Below are positions 49,430 to 62,286 of a DNA stretch of 64,000 nt, one piece after another (within the stretch, counting starts at the first letter, position 1; the number at the start of each line of letters is the position of its first letter). The notes beneath the pieces are model-generated. The model searched no databases, was not told the origin of the DNA, and saw only the letters and a program-made list of their open reading frames with translations. Origin of the DNA: Marinobacter sp. Its GTDB lineage: Bacteria > Pseudomonadota > Gammaproteobacteria > Pseudomonadales > Oleiphilaceae. The stretch covers positions 22,429-86,428 of the forward strand of contig JACIZI010000013.1 of assembly GCA_014359475.1 (NCBI GenBank), in the 5' to 3' direction. Made by a program: the position numbers and the translations under genes.

Positions 49430-50620
49430 TCAGACAGTGGCCGGCTCCCTTGCGACCGCACCGGGTGCTCCCGCGGCCAGCAATACAGCCCCCAGGGAGC
49501 AAGCGGCCATAATCACCACCACCGACAACAGGGTATCGCCGGCGAACCGGGTCGACAGGGCACTGACAAGTCCGGACAGGGTGAACTGGGCACCGCCCAG
49601 CATAGCCGAGGCTGTTCCGCCCAGCCGGGGAAAGTACTCCAGCGCGTTGGCCATATTGTTGGGCACAATAGCCCCCATACAACCAACCGCCACCACGATG
49701 CAGGCTGCGACCGCCCAGTAAGGTGCTTTCAGCAGGGCGCAGGCCACCAGCACCAGCAGAGCAGCAAACTGCAGCAACACACCTGCCCTGAGTAAAACCG
49801 TGGAACGAAAAGTCAGCAGCAGGCGGCGGTTCAAGAGATTCAGTATGGCCATCAAACCGATATTAGCGGCAAACAGGCCCGCAAAATGACCGCTGCTCAG
49901 GCCAAACCATTCCTGATAGATAAACGAGGCATGGGTGATAAAGACCAGCATCACGCTGAAACACAGCACCTGCAGCCCGATAAACCTCATGGTGGTGGCA
50001 TGGCGCAGCACCAGGGCGTAGTTGGTCACCAGGGTGCGCAGGGGTGTCTTGAGCCGCTCCCGGGGTGGCAGGCGGGGGAACAGTACAAACTTCAGCACCA
50101 GGGCCAGCAGTGCAGCATATACAGTCAGCATCACAAAGATCAGATGCCAGTTTCCCAGCGCCAGCATCCCGGCCCCAAGAGAAGGGGCTGCCGCCGGTGC
50201 GATAAACATGATCAGACCGATAAGGCCGAACAGACGGGCCGCATCCTGTCCGTGGGTCTGGTCCCGCACAATAGCCGGTACAGATACCGCGCAGAAGGCG
50301 CCGCCGATCCCCTGCACTACCCGCCAGAACAGCATGCCATCCAGGGAAGAGGCACCGGCTACCATCCAGGCACCAAACCCGAATATCAGCAATCCACCCA
50401 GCAGAATCACCTGTCGCCCGTATCGATCAGACAGGGGACCACCCACCAACTGGGCAATACCCAGGGCACCCACATAGATGCTAAGGGTGAGGCCCACATC
50501 GGTCATGGAAACACCGAGATCCGCCGCAATGGCCGGGAAGGCAGGAAGGTAGGCATCCAGCGCCAGCGGCCCCAGTGCAACGGTCATCCCCAGAAAAACG
50601 GCCAGCTGAAAATGCGACAC
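49430..50620 (-). CDS. Bcr/CflA-family multidrug exporter (MFS)
   Basis: 396 residues with twelve membrane helices. The MFS signature LVGGPLSDRYGRQVILLGG (loop 2-3) and PLALDAYLPAFPAIAADLGVS at the N-terminus identify the Bcr/CflA drug:H+ antiporter group. The usual substrates are bicyclomycin, chloramphenicol or other compounds; the substrate here is not evident. It is monocistronic on the minus strand. Flanks show no regulator. Confidence 0.9.
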   Translation of the reverse strand: MSHFQLAVFLGMTVALGPLALDAYLPAFPAIAADLGVSMTDVGLTLSIYVGALGIAQLVGGPLSDRYGRQVILLGGLLIFGFGAWMVAGASSLDGMLFWRVVQGIGGAFCAVSVPAIVRDQTHGQDAARLFGLIGLIMFIAPAAAPSLGAGMLALGNWHLIFVMLTVYAALLALVLKFVLFPRLPPRERLKTPLRTLVTNYALVLRHATTMRFIGLQVLCFSVMLVFITHASFIYQEWFGLSSGHFAGLFAANIGLMAILNLLNRRLLLTFRSTVLLRAGVLLQFAALLVLVACALLKAPYWAVAACIVVAVGCMGAIVPNNMANALEYFPRLGGTASAMLGGAQFTLSGLVSALSTRFAGDTLLSVVVIMAACSLGAVLLAAGAPGAVAREPATV

Positions 50621-50707
50621 CTGCTGCTACCTCCCGGACAAAAGATAGACAGCTAAACGTAAATGCAGTGTCGCTGCAATGGTTACTTTCCGCAGCGTCG
50701 GCACACC

Positions 50708-51139
50708 TTAACGGAGTATGCACTCCCGACTGTAGGCCTGGCTGACCACCCGACGCTTCCGGCGCAAGCCATTTCCCCTGTCATTACTGTAGCCCGCCCG
50801 CAGCTGCGACTGGATGTTTTGCAGCTGGTTCCGGTAATCCTGGCAGGTTTCTTCCAGCTCCTCTGCTTTCTTCCGGGTGGCGTAGTTTTCCGAGCCATCC
50901 GCCAGCAAACGCTCAACACCTTTTCGGTGGCGTTCAACACCTTCAGACTGCTTCAGGTTCTCATGCATGGGGAGAGAAGTGACAGGACGAACACGAACCG
51001 GGGAATAGGGTCGGTCACGGGGCGGCACATCTGAGAAATGCACCGAACCATCACCACTGACCCAGCGATACACATCCGCATTCACAGGGGAGCACATAAC
51101 AATAGCCAGCAAAGCGGCCAGAAAAATCTGTCTGAACAT
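50708..51139 (-). CDS. DUF4124-domain secreted protein
   Basis: 143 residues from ATG 51139, preceded by AAGGATGTGTT. It has a signal peptide (LAALLAIVMCSPVNA), then the DUF4124 motif DVYRWVSGDGSVHFSDVPPRDRPYS, and a basic, coiled-coil-prone rear part (KKAEELEETCQDYRNQLQNI). The domain is widespread in the periplasm of proteobacteria with unknown function. The extended frame to 51292 has no start support. Confidence 0.8.
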   Translation of the reverse strand: MFRQIFLAALLAIVMCSPVNADVYRWVSGDGSVHFSDVPPRDRPYSPVRVRPVTSLPMHENLKQSEGVERHRKGVERLLADGSENYATRKKAEELEETCQDYRNQLQNIQSQLRAGYSNDRGNGLRRKRRVVSQAYSRECILR

Positions 51140-51236
51140 AACACATCCTTGTGTTGAAATATGGAAACCTCTTTCAGTATAACGAAATAGCAGAGGATTA
51201 CCGTTAACCTTGCCAGGCATTAATCGAACAGCAAGG

Positions 51237-51494
51237 TCATAATGTTTTTGCAGAGCGCCTATCCTCGGCCACGGCAGTGGCGTCATCGGCAACCGTCAGC
51301 TCGGGAGACAGCATCTCGACGAACTGTTCGGCCTCATCGTAGGTGGAAAAGGTGCGCAGCACTTCCTGACCATCAATCACAACGTCATAAGCACTGAATG
51401 CATCCCTGCCCACAGACCCGGACTCACCGGCTTTTTCTTGTGCAACCACCTTCAACAGGCCCCGCTCCAGCAACACGGGTCGAGTTGAACTCAT
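51237..51494 (-). CDS. Small hypothetical protein (85 residues)
   Basis: An 85-residue acidic protein, MSSTRPVLLERGLLKVVAQE..., with a beta-alpha motif (AYDVVIDGQEVLRTFSTYDEAEQFVEML). No family is recognised. It resembles small soluble proteins that follow DUF4124-type genes. It lies in the minus-strand unit with the DUF4124 gene, about 97 nt upstream of it. Coding confidence comes from its own ATG with codon use similar to neighbours. Confidence 0.6.
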   Translation of the reverse strand: MSSTRPVLLERGLLKVVAQEKAGESGSVGRDAFSAYDVVIDGQEVLRTFSTYDEAEQFVEMLSPELTVADDATAVAEDRRSAKTL

Positions 51495-51779
51495 GGGCTG
51501 TACCTCAGTAAATCGTATGGTTTGAACAAACAGTCTTTCATAAACATAATCAGATGAGCCTTAAGTCTAAAGAGTCATACAGATAGTGTCATGGGCAATC
51601 ATTCAGGACGTGAGGTACGTCATGGCTTGCAAAGCTTTTACAATCAACCACAATTAGCAAAAGCTCGCAGCTGGCGGTTTTTTCGGCTATTTTCACCGCC
51701 CCACAGAGCCGAACAGCTGATTGCCGGACGACACCCGGCAAAACATGCGGGTTTTAATGACAGCCTCGGGAGCGACGCT

Positions 51780-52550
51780 ATGGCAGACCCGGCACCACTG
51801 ATCTGCAGGGACATCCGCAAGCAGTTCGATCAGTCAGAAGTGCTCAAAGGCATTTCGCTGGAAACCCGCAAGGGAGAGGTCGTTTCTCTGATCGGCAGTT
51901 CCGGCTCCGGTAAAAGTACCTTTCTGCGCTGTATCAATCTGCTGGAAACGCCAACTTCCGGCGACATTATCGTGCACGGCGACCCGGTACGGTTCAAACA
52001 CAACCGCAAGGGCGATCGCATTCCTGCGGACGACCGCCAGGTGGAACTGATCCGCGCCCGTCTCTCCATGGTATTCCAGAGCTTCAACCTGTGGTCCCAC
52101 ATGACCGTTCTGGAAAATATCATCGAAGCTCCCATTCACGTATTGAAGGTGCCGCGAAAAGAGGCCATTGAGCGGGCAGAGGCCTACCTGAATAAAGTAG
52201 GCATTTATGAGCGCCGCCACTACTACCCGGCCCAGATCTCGGGAGGCCAGCAGCAGCGAGCTGCCATTGCCCGGGCACTGGCCATGGAACCTGAAGTCAT
52301 GCTGTTTGATGAGCCAACATCGGCCCTGGACCCGGAGCTGGTGGGAGAAGTACTGCGGGTCATGCAGAGCCTGGCGGAAGACGGCCGCACCATGATTGTG
52401 GTGACCCATGAGATGGCGTTTGCCCGGAATGTTTCATCACAGGTACTGTTCTTGCATCAGGGTGTCATTGAGGAACAGGGCTCGCCGGACAAGGTATTCA
52501 ACCATCCAGACTCCGAACGAATGCAACAATTTCTCGCCCCCAGGTTCTGA
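51780..52550 (+). CDS. aotP: AotP/HisP-type arginine/ornithine ABC transporter ATPase
   Basis: 256 residues from ATG 51780 ([16 protein letters not shown]). Walker A is GSSGSGKST, the Q-loop is [13 protein letters not shown], the signature is [14 protein letters not shown] and Walker B is [14 protein letters not shown]. It is of the polar amino acid (HisP/AotP) type. It opens an operon with the binding protein, two permeases and astE. The longer frame from 51591 has no conserved N-terminus. Its position before aotJ differs from the P. aeruginosa order, where aotP is last. Confidence 0.9.
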   Translation: MADPAPLICRDIRKQFDQSEVLKGISLETRKGEVVSLIGSSGSGKSTFLRCINLLETPTSGDIIVHGDPVRFKHNRKGDRIPADDRQVELIRARLSMVFQSFNLWSHMTVLENIIEAPIHVLKVPRKEAIERAEAYLNKVGIYERRHYYPAQISGGQQQRAAIARALAMEPEVMLFDEPTSALDPELVGEVLRVMQSLAEDGRTMIVVTHEMAFARNVSSQVLFLHQGVIEEQGSPDKVFNHPDSERMQQFLAPRF

Positions 52551-52611
52551 TCAGGCGCGTAATGCCGAACGCGCCCCCAAACGACATAACCACCCACTGG
52601 AGAAGCGACAC

Positions 52612-53367
52612 ATGAAAACCCTCATCATTGCAGCAAGCTTTGCTCTGGCCATGATGGCCGGCAGTGTTCAGGCCAAGGAGTGGAAGGAAATCCGTATTGC
52701 CTTTGACATCCCCTACGAACCGTTCGAGTACAAGACACCAGACGGTGAGCTGACCGGCTTTGAGGTGGAGCTCGCCGAAGCCATGTGCAAAGAACTAAAA
52801 GCCGACTGCGAGTTTGTCATCCAGGCCTGGGATGGCATGATTCCGGGACTGCTGGCCCGTAAGTTCGATGCCATCATGTCTTCCATGTCCATCACACCCG
52901 AGCGTGCCGAGCGGATATTGTTCTCCGAACCTTACTACAACACTCCCGGCGGCTGGTTTGCCCGTGATGACTTCAATACTGATGTCACTGACATGGAAGC
53001 CATGGAAGGGAAAACCGTGGGCGTTCAGCGCGGCACCACCATGGACACCTATGTCACACAGAAGATGGGGGGCATCGTTTCCATCAAACGCTATACCACG
53101 GCCGATGACATGGTCCTGGACCTGGAGGGTCAGCGGCTGGACGTAGTGTTTGTAGATTACCCGGTGGGTGAGCAGACTATCCTTAGCAAGGATGGCTTCA
53201 AGGAAGCCGGCGAGCCGGTCAAGCTCGGCCAGGGCGTGGGGGTTGCCATGCGCAAGCGTGACAAGGAGCTGGCCAACCAGATCAATGCCGCTCTTCGCAA
53301 ACTGAAGAAAGACGGCACCTATGACGAGATCATGAACAAATACTTCAAGTACGATATCAAGATGTAA
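52612..53367 (+). CDS. aotJ: AotJ/HisJ-type arginine/ornithine-binding protein
   Basis: 251 residues from ATG 52612, with CTGGAGA upstream. Signal peptide: MKTLIIAASFALAMMAGSVQA. The SBP type 3 core is IRIAFDIPYEPFEYKTPDGE, LTGFEVELAEAMCKELKADC and FDAIMSSMSITPERAERILFSE. The DGELTGFEVEL and MSSMSITPER stretches are the ligand-binding regions of basic amino acid receptors. The preceding frame start at 52408 was discarded. It is the periplasmic component of the system with aotQMP. Confidence 0.93.
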   Translation: MKTLIIAASFALAMMAGSVQAKEWKEIRIAFDIPYEPFEYKTPDGELTGFEVELAEAMCKELKADCEFVIQAWDGMIPGLLARKFDAIMSSMSITPERAERILFSEPYYNTPGGWFARDDFNTDVTDMEAMEGKTVGVQRGTTMDTYVTQKMGGIVSIKRYTTADDMVLDLEGQRLDVVFVDYPVGEQTILSKDGFKEAGEPVKLGQGVGVAMRKRDKELANQINAALRKLKKDGTYDEIMNKYFKYDIKM

Positions 53368-53400
53368 ACCTGCCACGCCCCCGGCCGACCGGAACTGCTC

Positions 53401-54105
53401 ATGCTGGACCTGAAAGGCTATGGCCCTTCGTTACTCGAAGGCGCTTTTGTCACTATCGAGCTGGCCCTTTTATCGCTGTTGCTGGCGCTTACGCTGGGGC
53501 TGCTCGGGGCATCCGCCAAATTATCAGGCAACCCCGTACTGCGGGGCCTGGCAGCCACCTATACCACTCTGGTGCGGGGCGTGCCGGACCTGGTGATGAT
53601 GCTGCTGTTTTACTACGGCGGACAGGTGACAGTGAACATGCTTTCCGACTACTTGTATTACCAGTATGGCATCGACTTTTTCTTCCAGTTTGATCCATTC
53701 ATATCCGGAGTGACCACCATAGGGCTGATTTTTGGCGCCTACATGACAGAAACCTTCCGGGGGGCCTTTCTGGCAGTGGAAACCGGCCAGATCGAGGCAG
53801 CCCGTGCCTACGGCTTCACCCGCTGGCATACCTTCCGCCGGGTGATGGTGCCGCAGATGCTACGCCATGCCCTGCCCGGGATCGGCAACAACTGGCAGGT
53901 TTTGCTGAAAACCACCGCTCTGGTGTCGATTATCGGCCTGACGGATATGGTTCGGGTCGCGGAGCAGGCGGCCAAAGCTGAGCGTATGCCGTTCCATTTC
54001 TTTATTCCCGTGGCCGCGGTTTACCTCACTCTGACCGCCTGCTCCGAACTTCTCATCCACTGGCTCAACAAACGGGCCAATGTCGGCGTGACGCGGGAGA
54101 GTTGA
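53401..54105 (+). CDS. aotQ: AotQ/HisQ-type permease
   Basis: A 234-residue permease of the amino acid ABC type, with about five membrane helices and the EAA loop EAARAYGFTRWHTFRRVMVP. N-terminal MLDLKGYGPSLLEGAFVTIE is typical of HisQ/AotQ. It pairs with AotM to form the transmembrane pore. The start lies 33 nt after aotJ. Its stop is one base from the aotM ATG. Confidence 0.93.
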   Translation: MLDLKGYGPSLLEGAFVTIELALLSLLLALTLGLLGASAKLSGNPVLRGLAATYTTLVRGVPDLVMMLLFYYGGQVTVNMLSDYLYYQYGIDFFFQFDPFISGVTTIGLIFGAYMTETFRGAFLAVETGQIEAARAYGFTRWHTFRRVMVPQMLRHALPGIGNNWQVLLKTTALVSIIGLTDMVRVAEQAAKAERMPFHFFIPVAAVYLTLTACSELLIHWLNKRANVGVTRES

Positions 54106-54106
54106 T

Positions 54107-54829
54107 ATGGAACAGTGGATCGCCGGCCTGCAGGAGCAGTTTCCCATACTCACCCCGGCCACTCTGATGCAATACTGGGAGGGTATGGTTACCACGGTAC
54201 AACTGGTATTCCTCTCGCTGATTATCGGGCTGGTCCTGGCTGTGCCGCTGGCGATTCTCCGCACCGCCCGGAACCCGCTGGTCTGCACACCGGTTTGGGC
54301 CTACACCTACGTGTTCCGGGGCACACCACTGCTGATCCAGCTCTACATAATCTACTACGGAGTGGCCCAGATTCCCGGCATCCAGGAAACTTTCTGGTGG
54401 ACCGTTTTCCGGGAGCCGTTCTACCCGGCCCTGCTGGCGTTCACTCTGAACACGGCCGCGTACACCACGGAAATCATCCGGGGTGCCATCGTGGCCACAC
54501 CCGCCGGGGAGATCGAGGCCGCCAAGGCCTACGGTATGGACTGGTGGCTGCGAATGCGCAGGATTGTGCTGCCCAGCGCCGCCCGTCGCGCTATCCAGGC
54601 CTACTCCAACGAAGTCATTTTCATGCTACACGCCAGCGCGATTGCCAGTGTGGTTACCCTGGTGGACCTCACCGGGGCAGCACGAAATGCCTATTCAAAT
54701 TACTACGCACCTTTCCAGGCGTTTATATTTGTAGCGCTTTTATACATGATGCTGACCTTCATCCTGGTCTTTGCCTTCCGGAAACTGGAAAATCATCTGC
54801 TGAAGCACCAGAAATCCGCCACCGGCTGA
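54107..54829 (+). CDS. aotM: AotM/HisM-type permease
   Basis: A 240-residue permease with the EAA loop EIEAAKAYGMDWWLRMRRIV and a PPTTVQ-like N-terminal pattern, TPATLMQYWEGMVTTVQLVFL. It follows aotQ with one base between the stop and the start. Together with AotJ, AotQ and AotP it should import arginine and ornithine for the catabolic genes downstream. Confidence 0.93.
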   Translation: MEQWIAGLQEQFPILTPATLMQYWEGMVTTVQLVFLSLIIGLVLAVPLAILRTARNPLVCTPVWAYTYVFRGTPLLIQLYIIYYGVAQIPGIQETFWWTVFREPFYPALLAFTLNTAAYTTEIIRGAIVATPAGEIEAAKAYGMDWWLRMRRIVLPSAARRAIQAYSNEVIFMLHASAIASVVTLVDLTGAARNAYSNYYAPFQAFIFVALLYMMLTFILVFAFRKLENHLLKHQKSATG

Positions 54830-54868
54830 AGGGGCAGTTCCCGTGATGACCAGGAAGGAAGACAGCGC

Positions 54869-55909
54869 ATGTCGGTCTTGACCGAGCTGTTTGACGAACA
54901 CACCGGCTGGCTGGCAAGTGTGCTGAGTGAACACCCTGCCGAGTCCCGTCGTGTGCAACTGGCCGACGGAACCCGGGTAACCCTGCCCGCCACCGGTCTG
55001 GTTGAGTTGCGGCCTTCCGGCCAACGGGAGGATAGTTGTCGCGAAGCAATGATCCTTTCCGCAGGCATCCACGGGAACGAAACCGCGCCCATCGAAATTC
55101 TTGACCGACTGTTGACTGAAATGCTCGAAGGGCAATGGTCGCTGGCCTGCTTCGCCCTGCTGATTCTGGGCAACCCGCCAGCCATGCGGGCAGGCTCCCG
55201 CTTTGTGGATACCAACCTGAATCGCTTGTTCAATGGGGCTCACCAAAGGTCCGAATACAGTGGTCTGCCGGAAGCGAAACGAGCGGCCTTGCTGGAAAGC
55301 CAGTGCCGGAAATTTACCGGGCAAAAGGCCATCAGAGAGACAGGATTGCCGGTGAGTCACTACGACCTGCACACGGCCATCCGCCCCTCAAAAAGAGAAA
55401 AGTTTGCCCTTTACCCTTACCAGCCGCAGCGCCAGATACGGCAGGCGCAGCTGGCGTTTTTGCAGGAAGCAGACATAGGCACCCTGCTGCTGCAGCATAG
55501 CCACGCCACCACCTTTTCAGCCTTTACCACAAACCTGGGAGCCGAAAGCTTCACCCTGGAACTGGGCAGGGTGAAACCCTTCGGAGAGAATGACCACAGC
55601 CACTTTCGGGGTATTACAAATGCGTTGCGCCGCCGGCTGTCCGGGGGCGATCCCCCGTCAGACAACAAGAAGCCGGTAGAGATCTTCCGGGTGGTGCACG
55701 AGATCATCAACACCGGAGAGGATTTCATATTACGGGTGCCGGATGATGCGGCAAACTTCACACGGTATCAGCCCGGTACAGTGATCTGGGAAGATAAGCG
55801 GACCTGCTACCGCGTCGGTAATCAGCCCGAGTACATCGTGTTCCCCAACCGGAACGTACCGGCTGGCCAGCGCGCCGGGCTTATGCTCATACCAGAGCGT
55901 CAAAGCTGA
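54869..55909 (+). CDS. astE: AstE-like succinylglutamate desuccinylase (or AotO)
   Basis: A 346-residue zinc carboxypeptidase-like (M14/AspA) protein. Zinc ligands are [15 protein letters not shown] (His68, Glu71) and the His in [11 protein letters not shown]. The AstE reaction splits N2-succinylglutamate into glutamate and succinate, the last step of the arginine succinyltransferase route. No other astE is in the window, although the upstream operon genes resemble aotJQMOP, in which AotO is an AstE-like protein. Either name fits; function is AstE-like. It converges with astB, overlapping 10 nt at the 3' ends. Confidence 0.85.
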   Translation: MSVLTELFDEHTGWLASVLSEHPAESRRVQLADGTRVTLPATGLVELRPSGQREDSCREAMILSAGIHGNETAPIEILDRLLTEMLEGQWSLACFALLILGNPPAMRAGSRFVDTNLNRLFNGAHQRSEYSGLPEAKRAALLESQCRKFTGQKAIRETGLPVSHYDLHTAIRPSKREKFALYPYQPQRQIRQAQLAFLQEADIGTLLLQHSHATTFSAFTTNLGAESFTLELGRVKPFGENDHSHFRGITNALRRRLSGGDPPSDNKKPVEIFRVVHEIINTGEDFILRVPDDAANFTRYQPGTVIWEDKRTCYRVGNQPEYIVFPNRNVPAGQRAGLMLIPERQS

Positions 55910-57240
55910 AAGTCATATACCGACCCCAGCCCCAGAATACCTGTCAGTTCATCCAGGGCCTTGCGGCTCTCCTCCAGTAACATGGGGTCCGCCAGGTCAG
56001 CAACACTCAAGCGGTCCCGATAATGGGCCTGCACCCAGGTTACCAGGCGCTCGTAGAGCGCCTCATCCAGCAATATGCCACGATTCATGGCCATCAGCTC
56101 CTGGTCGGTCAGGGGCACCCGCAAGCGCAGGCAGGCAGGCCCACCGCCATTCTGCATGGACTGTTTGACATCAAACACGCTCACTTCCCGGATCGGGTTA
56201 TCTTCAGCCAGCAGGCGGTCAAGGTACCGGCTCACCTGGGGCTGCGCCCTGCACTCGGCAGGCACTGCCAGCAACATGCCATCTGCCCGGTCCAGCAACT
56301 GACTGTTGAACAGGTAGGAGGAAACGGCCTGCTCAAGAGAAACCTCGTCAGAGGAAACCCGCACCGCCATCAGCGGCGTATCACCCAGCTTTTCCTGCAG
56401 GGTATGCAGTGTCGCAGTTTCATCCAGAAAGGCCTGTTCGTGGTAAAAGAGCACATTGCGGTTACCCACTGCGATCACATCATTATGGAAGACTCCGCCA
56501 TCAATCGCGGCGGGATCCTGCCGGGCAAACACACAGCGTTGCTCCGTCAGCCCGTGCAAGCGCGCCACCGCCCGGGATGCCTCAAGGGTCTGGCGGGCAG
56601 GAAACCGGGTCGGAGCACGCCGGCCCGGAGCAAAAGCAATCTGACCATACACAAACAGTTCCACCCCCGGTTCCCCATGGGCAGCGCACAGGCGGGTATG
56701 GTTGGCTGCACCTTCATCGCCGAAATGGGTTACCCCAGGCAGAGGTGCGTGGTGGACGAAGCGGGTTTCATCGGGAAAGATACTTTTCAGCAAACGGCCG
56801 GTCACCGGTGGCTCAATAGACCGATGGAACGTGGCGGCAAGGTTCGCAGGGGTAAAGTGCACCCGGTGATCGGGAGTGTCCGCACTGGGTGACACGGTCG
56901 CCGCATTGGCGGTCCACATGGCCGATGCGGACCCTGCCGCAGCGAGAATTTCCGGGGCCCTTGACGCAGCATCGGACAGGATGCGGCGATCATCGCCACC
57001 AAACCCCAGAGCGCGAAGGGTCGGGATATGCGGCCGTTCGTGGGGAGGCATCACTCCCTGCACATAGCCAAGGTCCGCCAGTCGCTTCATTTTCGCCAGC
57101 CCCTGCAGGGCAGCCTGCCGGGGACTGGACTCCGCCTTCCGGTTGGATTCCGAGGCCAGATTACCCGGCGACAGGCCGGAATAATTATGGGTGGGCCCCA
57201 CCAACCCGTCCAGGTTGGATTCAATGGCGTGGCGGCTCAT
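55900..57240 (-). CDS. astB: AstB, N-succinylarginine dihydrolase
   Basis: 446 residues, the family length. Motifs: [20 protein letters not shown] at the N-terminus, the catalytic His in [20 protein letters not shown] and the Cys in [15 protein letters not shown] near residue 370. It hydrolyses succinylarginine to succinylornithine, releasing two NH3 and CO2. The start lies 21 nt after astD. Its 3' end overlaps the astE gene. Confidence 0.96.
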   Translation of the reverse strand: MSRHAIESNLDGLVGPTHNYSGLSPGNLASESNRKAESSPRQAALQGLAKMKRLADLGYVQGVMPPHERPHIPTLRALGFGGDDRRILSDAASRAPEILAAAGSASAMWTANAATVSPSADTPDHRVHFTPANLAATFHRSIEPPVTGRLLKSIFPDETRFVHHAPLPGVTHFGDEGAANHTRLCAAHGEPGVELFVYGQIAFAPGRRAPTRFPARQTLEASRAVARLHGLTEQRCVFARQDPAAIDGGVFHNDVIAVGNRNVLFYHEQAFLDETATLHTLQEKLGDTPLMAVRVSSDEVSLEQAVSSYLFNSQLLDRADGMLLAVPAECRAQPQVSRYLDRLLAEDNPIREVSVFDVKQSMQNGGGPACLRLRVPLTDQELMAMNRGILLDEALYERLVTWVQAHYRDRLSVADLADPMLLEESRKALDELTGILGLGSVYDFQL

Positions 57241-57261
57241 GGCATGCCCCTTTGATCCGGT

Positions 57262-58770
<1,509 letters not shown>

Positions 58771-58784
58771 TCAAGGGTCAGCCG

Positions 58785-59858
58785 CTAATAATGGCCGGCC
58801 TCATTGTTATCCGTGGGCAACACAGCGCCCTCCTTCAAGGGAGCCAGGCGCACCTGATCTCCGGACTCCACCAACAGCGCCTGTGCGACCTCCGGTGGCA
58901 ATCTCACCACATCGTACCGCAGCCAGTTAGCGGGAATACGAGTCACCCGGAAATCCCGGAAGGATGCATTGCAAATCATCACAGGCGATCCCCGAGGCTC
59001 TTCCACCATGGGTTTCCGGCTGATCAGGACATCTTTTTTGACGGTGTCCCGCACCGTACGAATATTGTGGACAAAGGCCTCCACCACCGGACCACCGTCA
59101 AAAATGTCCACCAGGCCGTTGAAATTGAAGCCCTCGGACTGGAGCATTTTCAGGGCCGGCTCAGTCTGCTGATGCACCCGGCCGACCACTGCTCTTGCCG
59201 CTTCTGGCAGCATCGGCAGATAAATCGGGTACTTGGGCATCAGCTCAGCAATGAACGAGCGGTTGCCGGCCACCGAGCGATAATCCGCCTCGGCAAAGTC
59301 CATATCAAAGAACTTGCTGCCGAGGGCGTCCCATAAGGGACTGCGGCCCCGGCCGTCCGATACGCCGCGCATCTCAGCAAACACCTTCCCGGAAAAGCAG
59401 CGCCGGAAACAGGCCAGGAACAGGAAGCGGCTGCGGGACAGCAAAAGGCCATTGCCACCTCCACGCCACCCCCTGTCCAGCAGCAGGGAGCCGATCTCAG
59501 TGGTGTCTGTCATATCGTTGGTCAGGTGCAGTGTCGGCGTGCGCACATGGATGCCAAGCTCCCGGGAAGCATTAACGGACAGGCTCAGGCGGTAGTTGTA
59601 GAACACCTCATCCAGCCCCACCCGGGCCTGGATGCCACTGATCCCGACACACCGATTCGCTTCGGTATCCTCCAGGGCGAACAGAAACAACCCCGCTTCC
59701 GGGGCATTGCGCTGCTCAAAGCTGTCCCGGGCCTCGTTAATCCTGGCCGCCAGCAACTCTGCACTGGCTGGCAGGGTCGTCAGGCCCTTGCCGGCAGAGC
59801 CTGCCATTGTTACCAGATCGTCCAGGTCCCGCATTTCCACTGGCCTGAATATCAGCAT
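58785..59858 (-). CDS. aruG: AruG, arginine N-succinyltransferase beta subunit
   Basis: 357 residues from ATG 59858 (MLIFRPVEMRDLDDLVTMA), with GGAGG 7 nt upstream. It shares blocks with the gene at 59878 (FDGGPVVEAFVHNIRTVRD, MRGVSDGRGRSPLWDALG, FFDMDFAEADYRS), as expected for the alpha/beta pair. The GNAT-like enzyme transfers succinyl from succinyl-CoA to the alpha-amino group of arginine. Bacteria like P. aeruginosa carry two subunits, whereas E. coli AstA is single. The stop of aruF lies 19 nt before this start. Confidence 0.92.
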   Translation of the reverse strand: MLIFRPVEMRDLDDLVTMAGSAGKGLTTLPASAELLAARINEARDSFEQRNAPEAGLFLFALEDTEANRCVGISGIQARVGLDEVFYNYRLSLSVNASRELGIHVRTPTLHLTNDMTDTTEIGSLLLDRGWRGGGNGLLLSRSRFLFLACFRRCFSGKVFAEMRGVSDGRGRSPLWDALGSKFFDMDFAEADYRSVAGNRSFIAELMPKYPIYLPMLPEAARAVVGRVHQQTEPALKMLQSEGFNFNGLVDIFDGGPVVEAFVHNIRTVRDTVKKDVLISRKPMVEEPRGSPVMICNASFRDFRVTRIPANWLRYDVVRLPPEVAQALLVESGDQVRLAPLKEGAVLPTDNNEAGHY

Positions 59859-59877
59859 GCCGTTGCCTCCGGAATCA

Positions 59878-60891
59878 TCACAGCGCCGCAATCCGTACCG
59901 GGTCACCGGGGCTCAGGCCCAGCGTCTGCCATACCCCCGGCCGGACCCTTGCTGCGCCCTGCAGACTGGTGGATACGGGTGCCAGGGTGCACCGGAAATT
60001 TTCTCCCTGTCCACCGGCGATCAGGCACAGATCGCCCTGATTGCTTTCCTCCCCGTGGAGCTCGACACAGTGACTGGTCACCAGGGTACGCAGGCGGTTG
60101 GTGTGAGCCTTCAATACCGGACCGCCGTCGAAAATATCCACATAATCCGTGGCCGCGAGCCCCTCACGCTTTAACAGATCACAGGTCGGGCCCGACAACC
60201 GATGGCACTGCCCCACGGCCTCACGGGCCGCTTCGCTCAGCAGGGAGACGTAGATGGGGTTATGGGGCATCAGCTCAGCGATGAAGGTTTTGCTGTGAGT
60301 AGCGGAATAATGGTCGGCGGTGGCGAAATCCATATCAAAGAAGTGTCGCCCCAAACTGTCCCAGAAAGGTACCGCACCGTCCGCGGACTGGGCTCCGGGA
60401 AGCTCTGCAATCAGTTCACTGGTAAAGCTCTCGCGGTGATCGGCAATAAACAGCACCCTTGCACGGGACAGCAATTCAATGGCATCGCCATCGGCCAATC
60501 CCGTGGCGATCACAAAGCTACACAGCTGGGAAAGATCCGTCAGTGCATGGGACGGGTACAGCACATCCACCCGCCGGGACACTCCCAGTTCATGGGAGGC
60601 ATGGATCAGCGCATCACGCCGGTAGTTATAGAACGGCTGGCCGTTACCGGCCCGGGCGTCAATTCCGGCCACGCCCTTGAGCCTGCCGGTGTCGGTATCC
60701 TCCAGCGCAAACAGAAAACGGTGACTGCCAGACCTGTCCGCATTCAGAAACGAGTTGCGGGCGAGCGCCAGCCTGGCCACAAGCAGATCCTGACTGGCAG
60801 GCAGAGTCGAGGAGACATGCACCTCCCGGCTCTCCGCCAGTGCCAGAACGTCATTCAGATCCTCCGGACCAACCGGTCGTACCAGCCACAT
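59878..60891 (-). CDS. aruF: AruF, arginine N-succinyltransferase alpha subunit
   Basis: 337 residues, starting MWLVRPVGPEDLNDVLALA. The family blocks are DTDTGRLKGVAGIDARAGNG, GALADLPFWDSLGR-like (SADGAVPFWDSLGRHFFDMDF) and EGLAATDYVDIFDGGPVLKA. It forms the heteromeric arginine succinyltransferase with AruG, which it resembles. It lies 64 nt downstream of astC. Assignment of alpha versus beta follows gene order (C-F-G-D-B). Confidence 0.92.
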   Translation of the reverse strand: MWLVRPVGPEDLNDVLALAESREVHVSSTLPASQDLLVARLALARNSFLNADRSGSHRFLFALEDTDTGRLKGVAGIDARAGNGQPFYNYRRDALIHASHELGVSRRVDVLYPSHALTDLSQLCSFVIATGLADGDAIELLSRARVLFIADHRESFTSELIAELPGAQSADGAVPFWDSLGRHFFDMDFATADHYSATHSKTFIAELMPHNPIYVSLLSEAAREAVGQCHRLSGPTCDLLKREGLAATDYVDIFDGGPVLKAHTNRLRTLVTSHCVELHGEESNQGDLCLIAGGQGENFRCTLAPVSTSLQGAARVRPGVWQTLGLSPGDPVRIAAL

Positions 60892-60955
60892 AACCGCCTC
60901 CTGCCTCGGTAGCGGGCACCCGGTAACCGGAACAGACTGTGCCCGGTTCCGGGGA

Positions 60956-62185
<1,230 letters not shown>

Positions 62186-62286
62186 TCATTCCTGAATCCC
62201 CTCATGTTACGCCAGATTGTCCCATCAGGCACCCGTCCATTGCCGCACGGCAGAGGCCGCAGGTTAACGTTCAGGAACACCTCGGT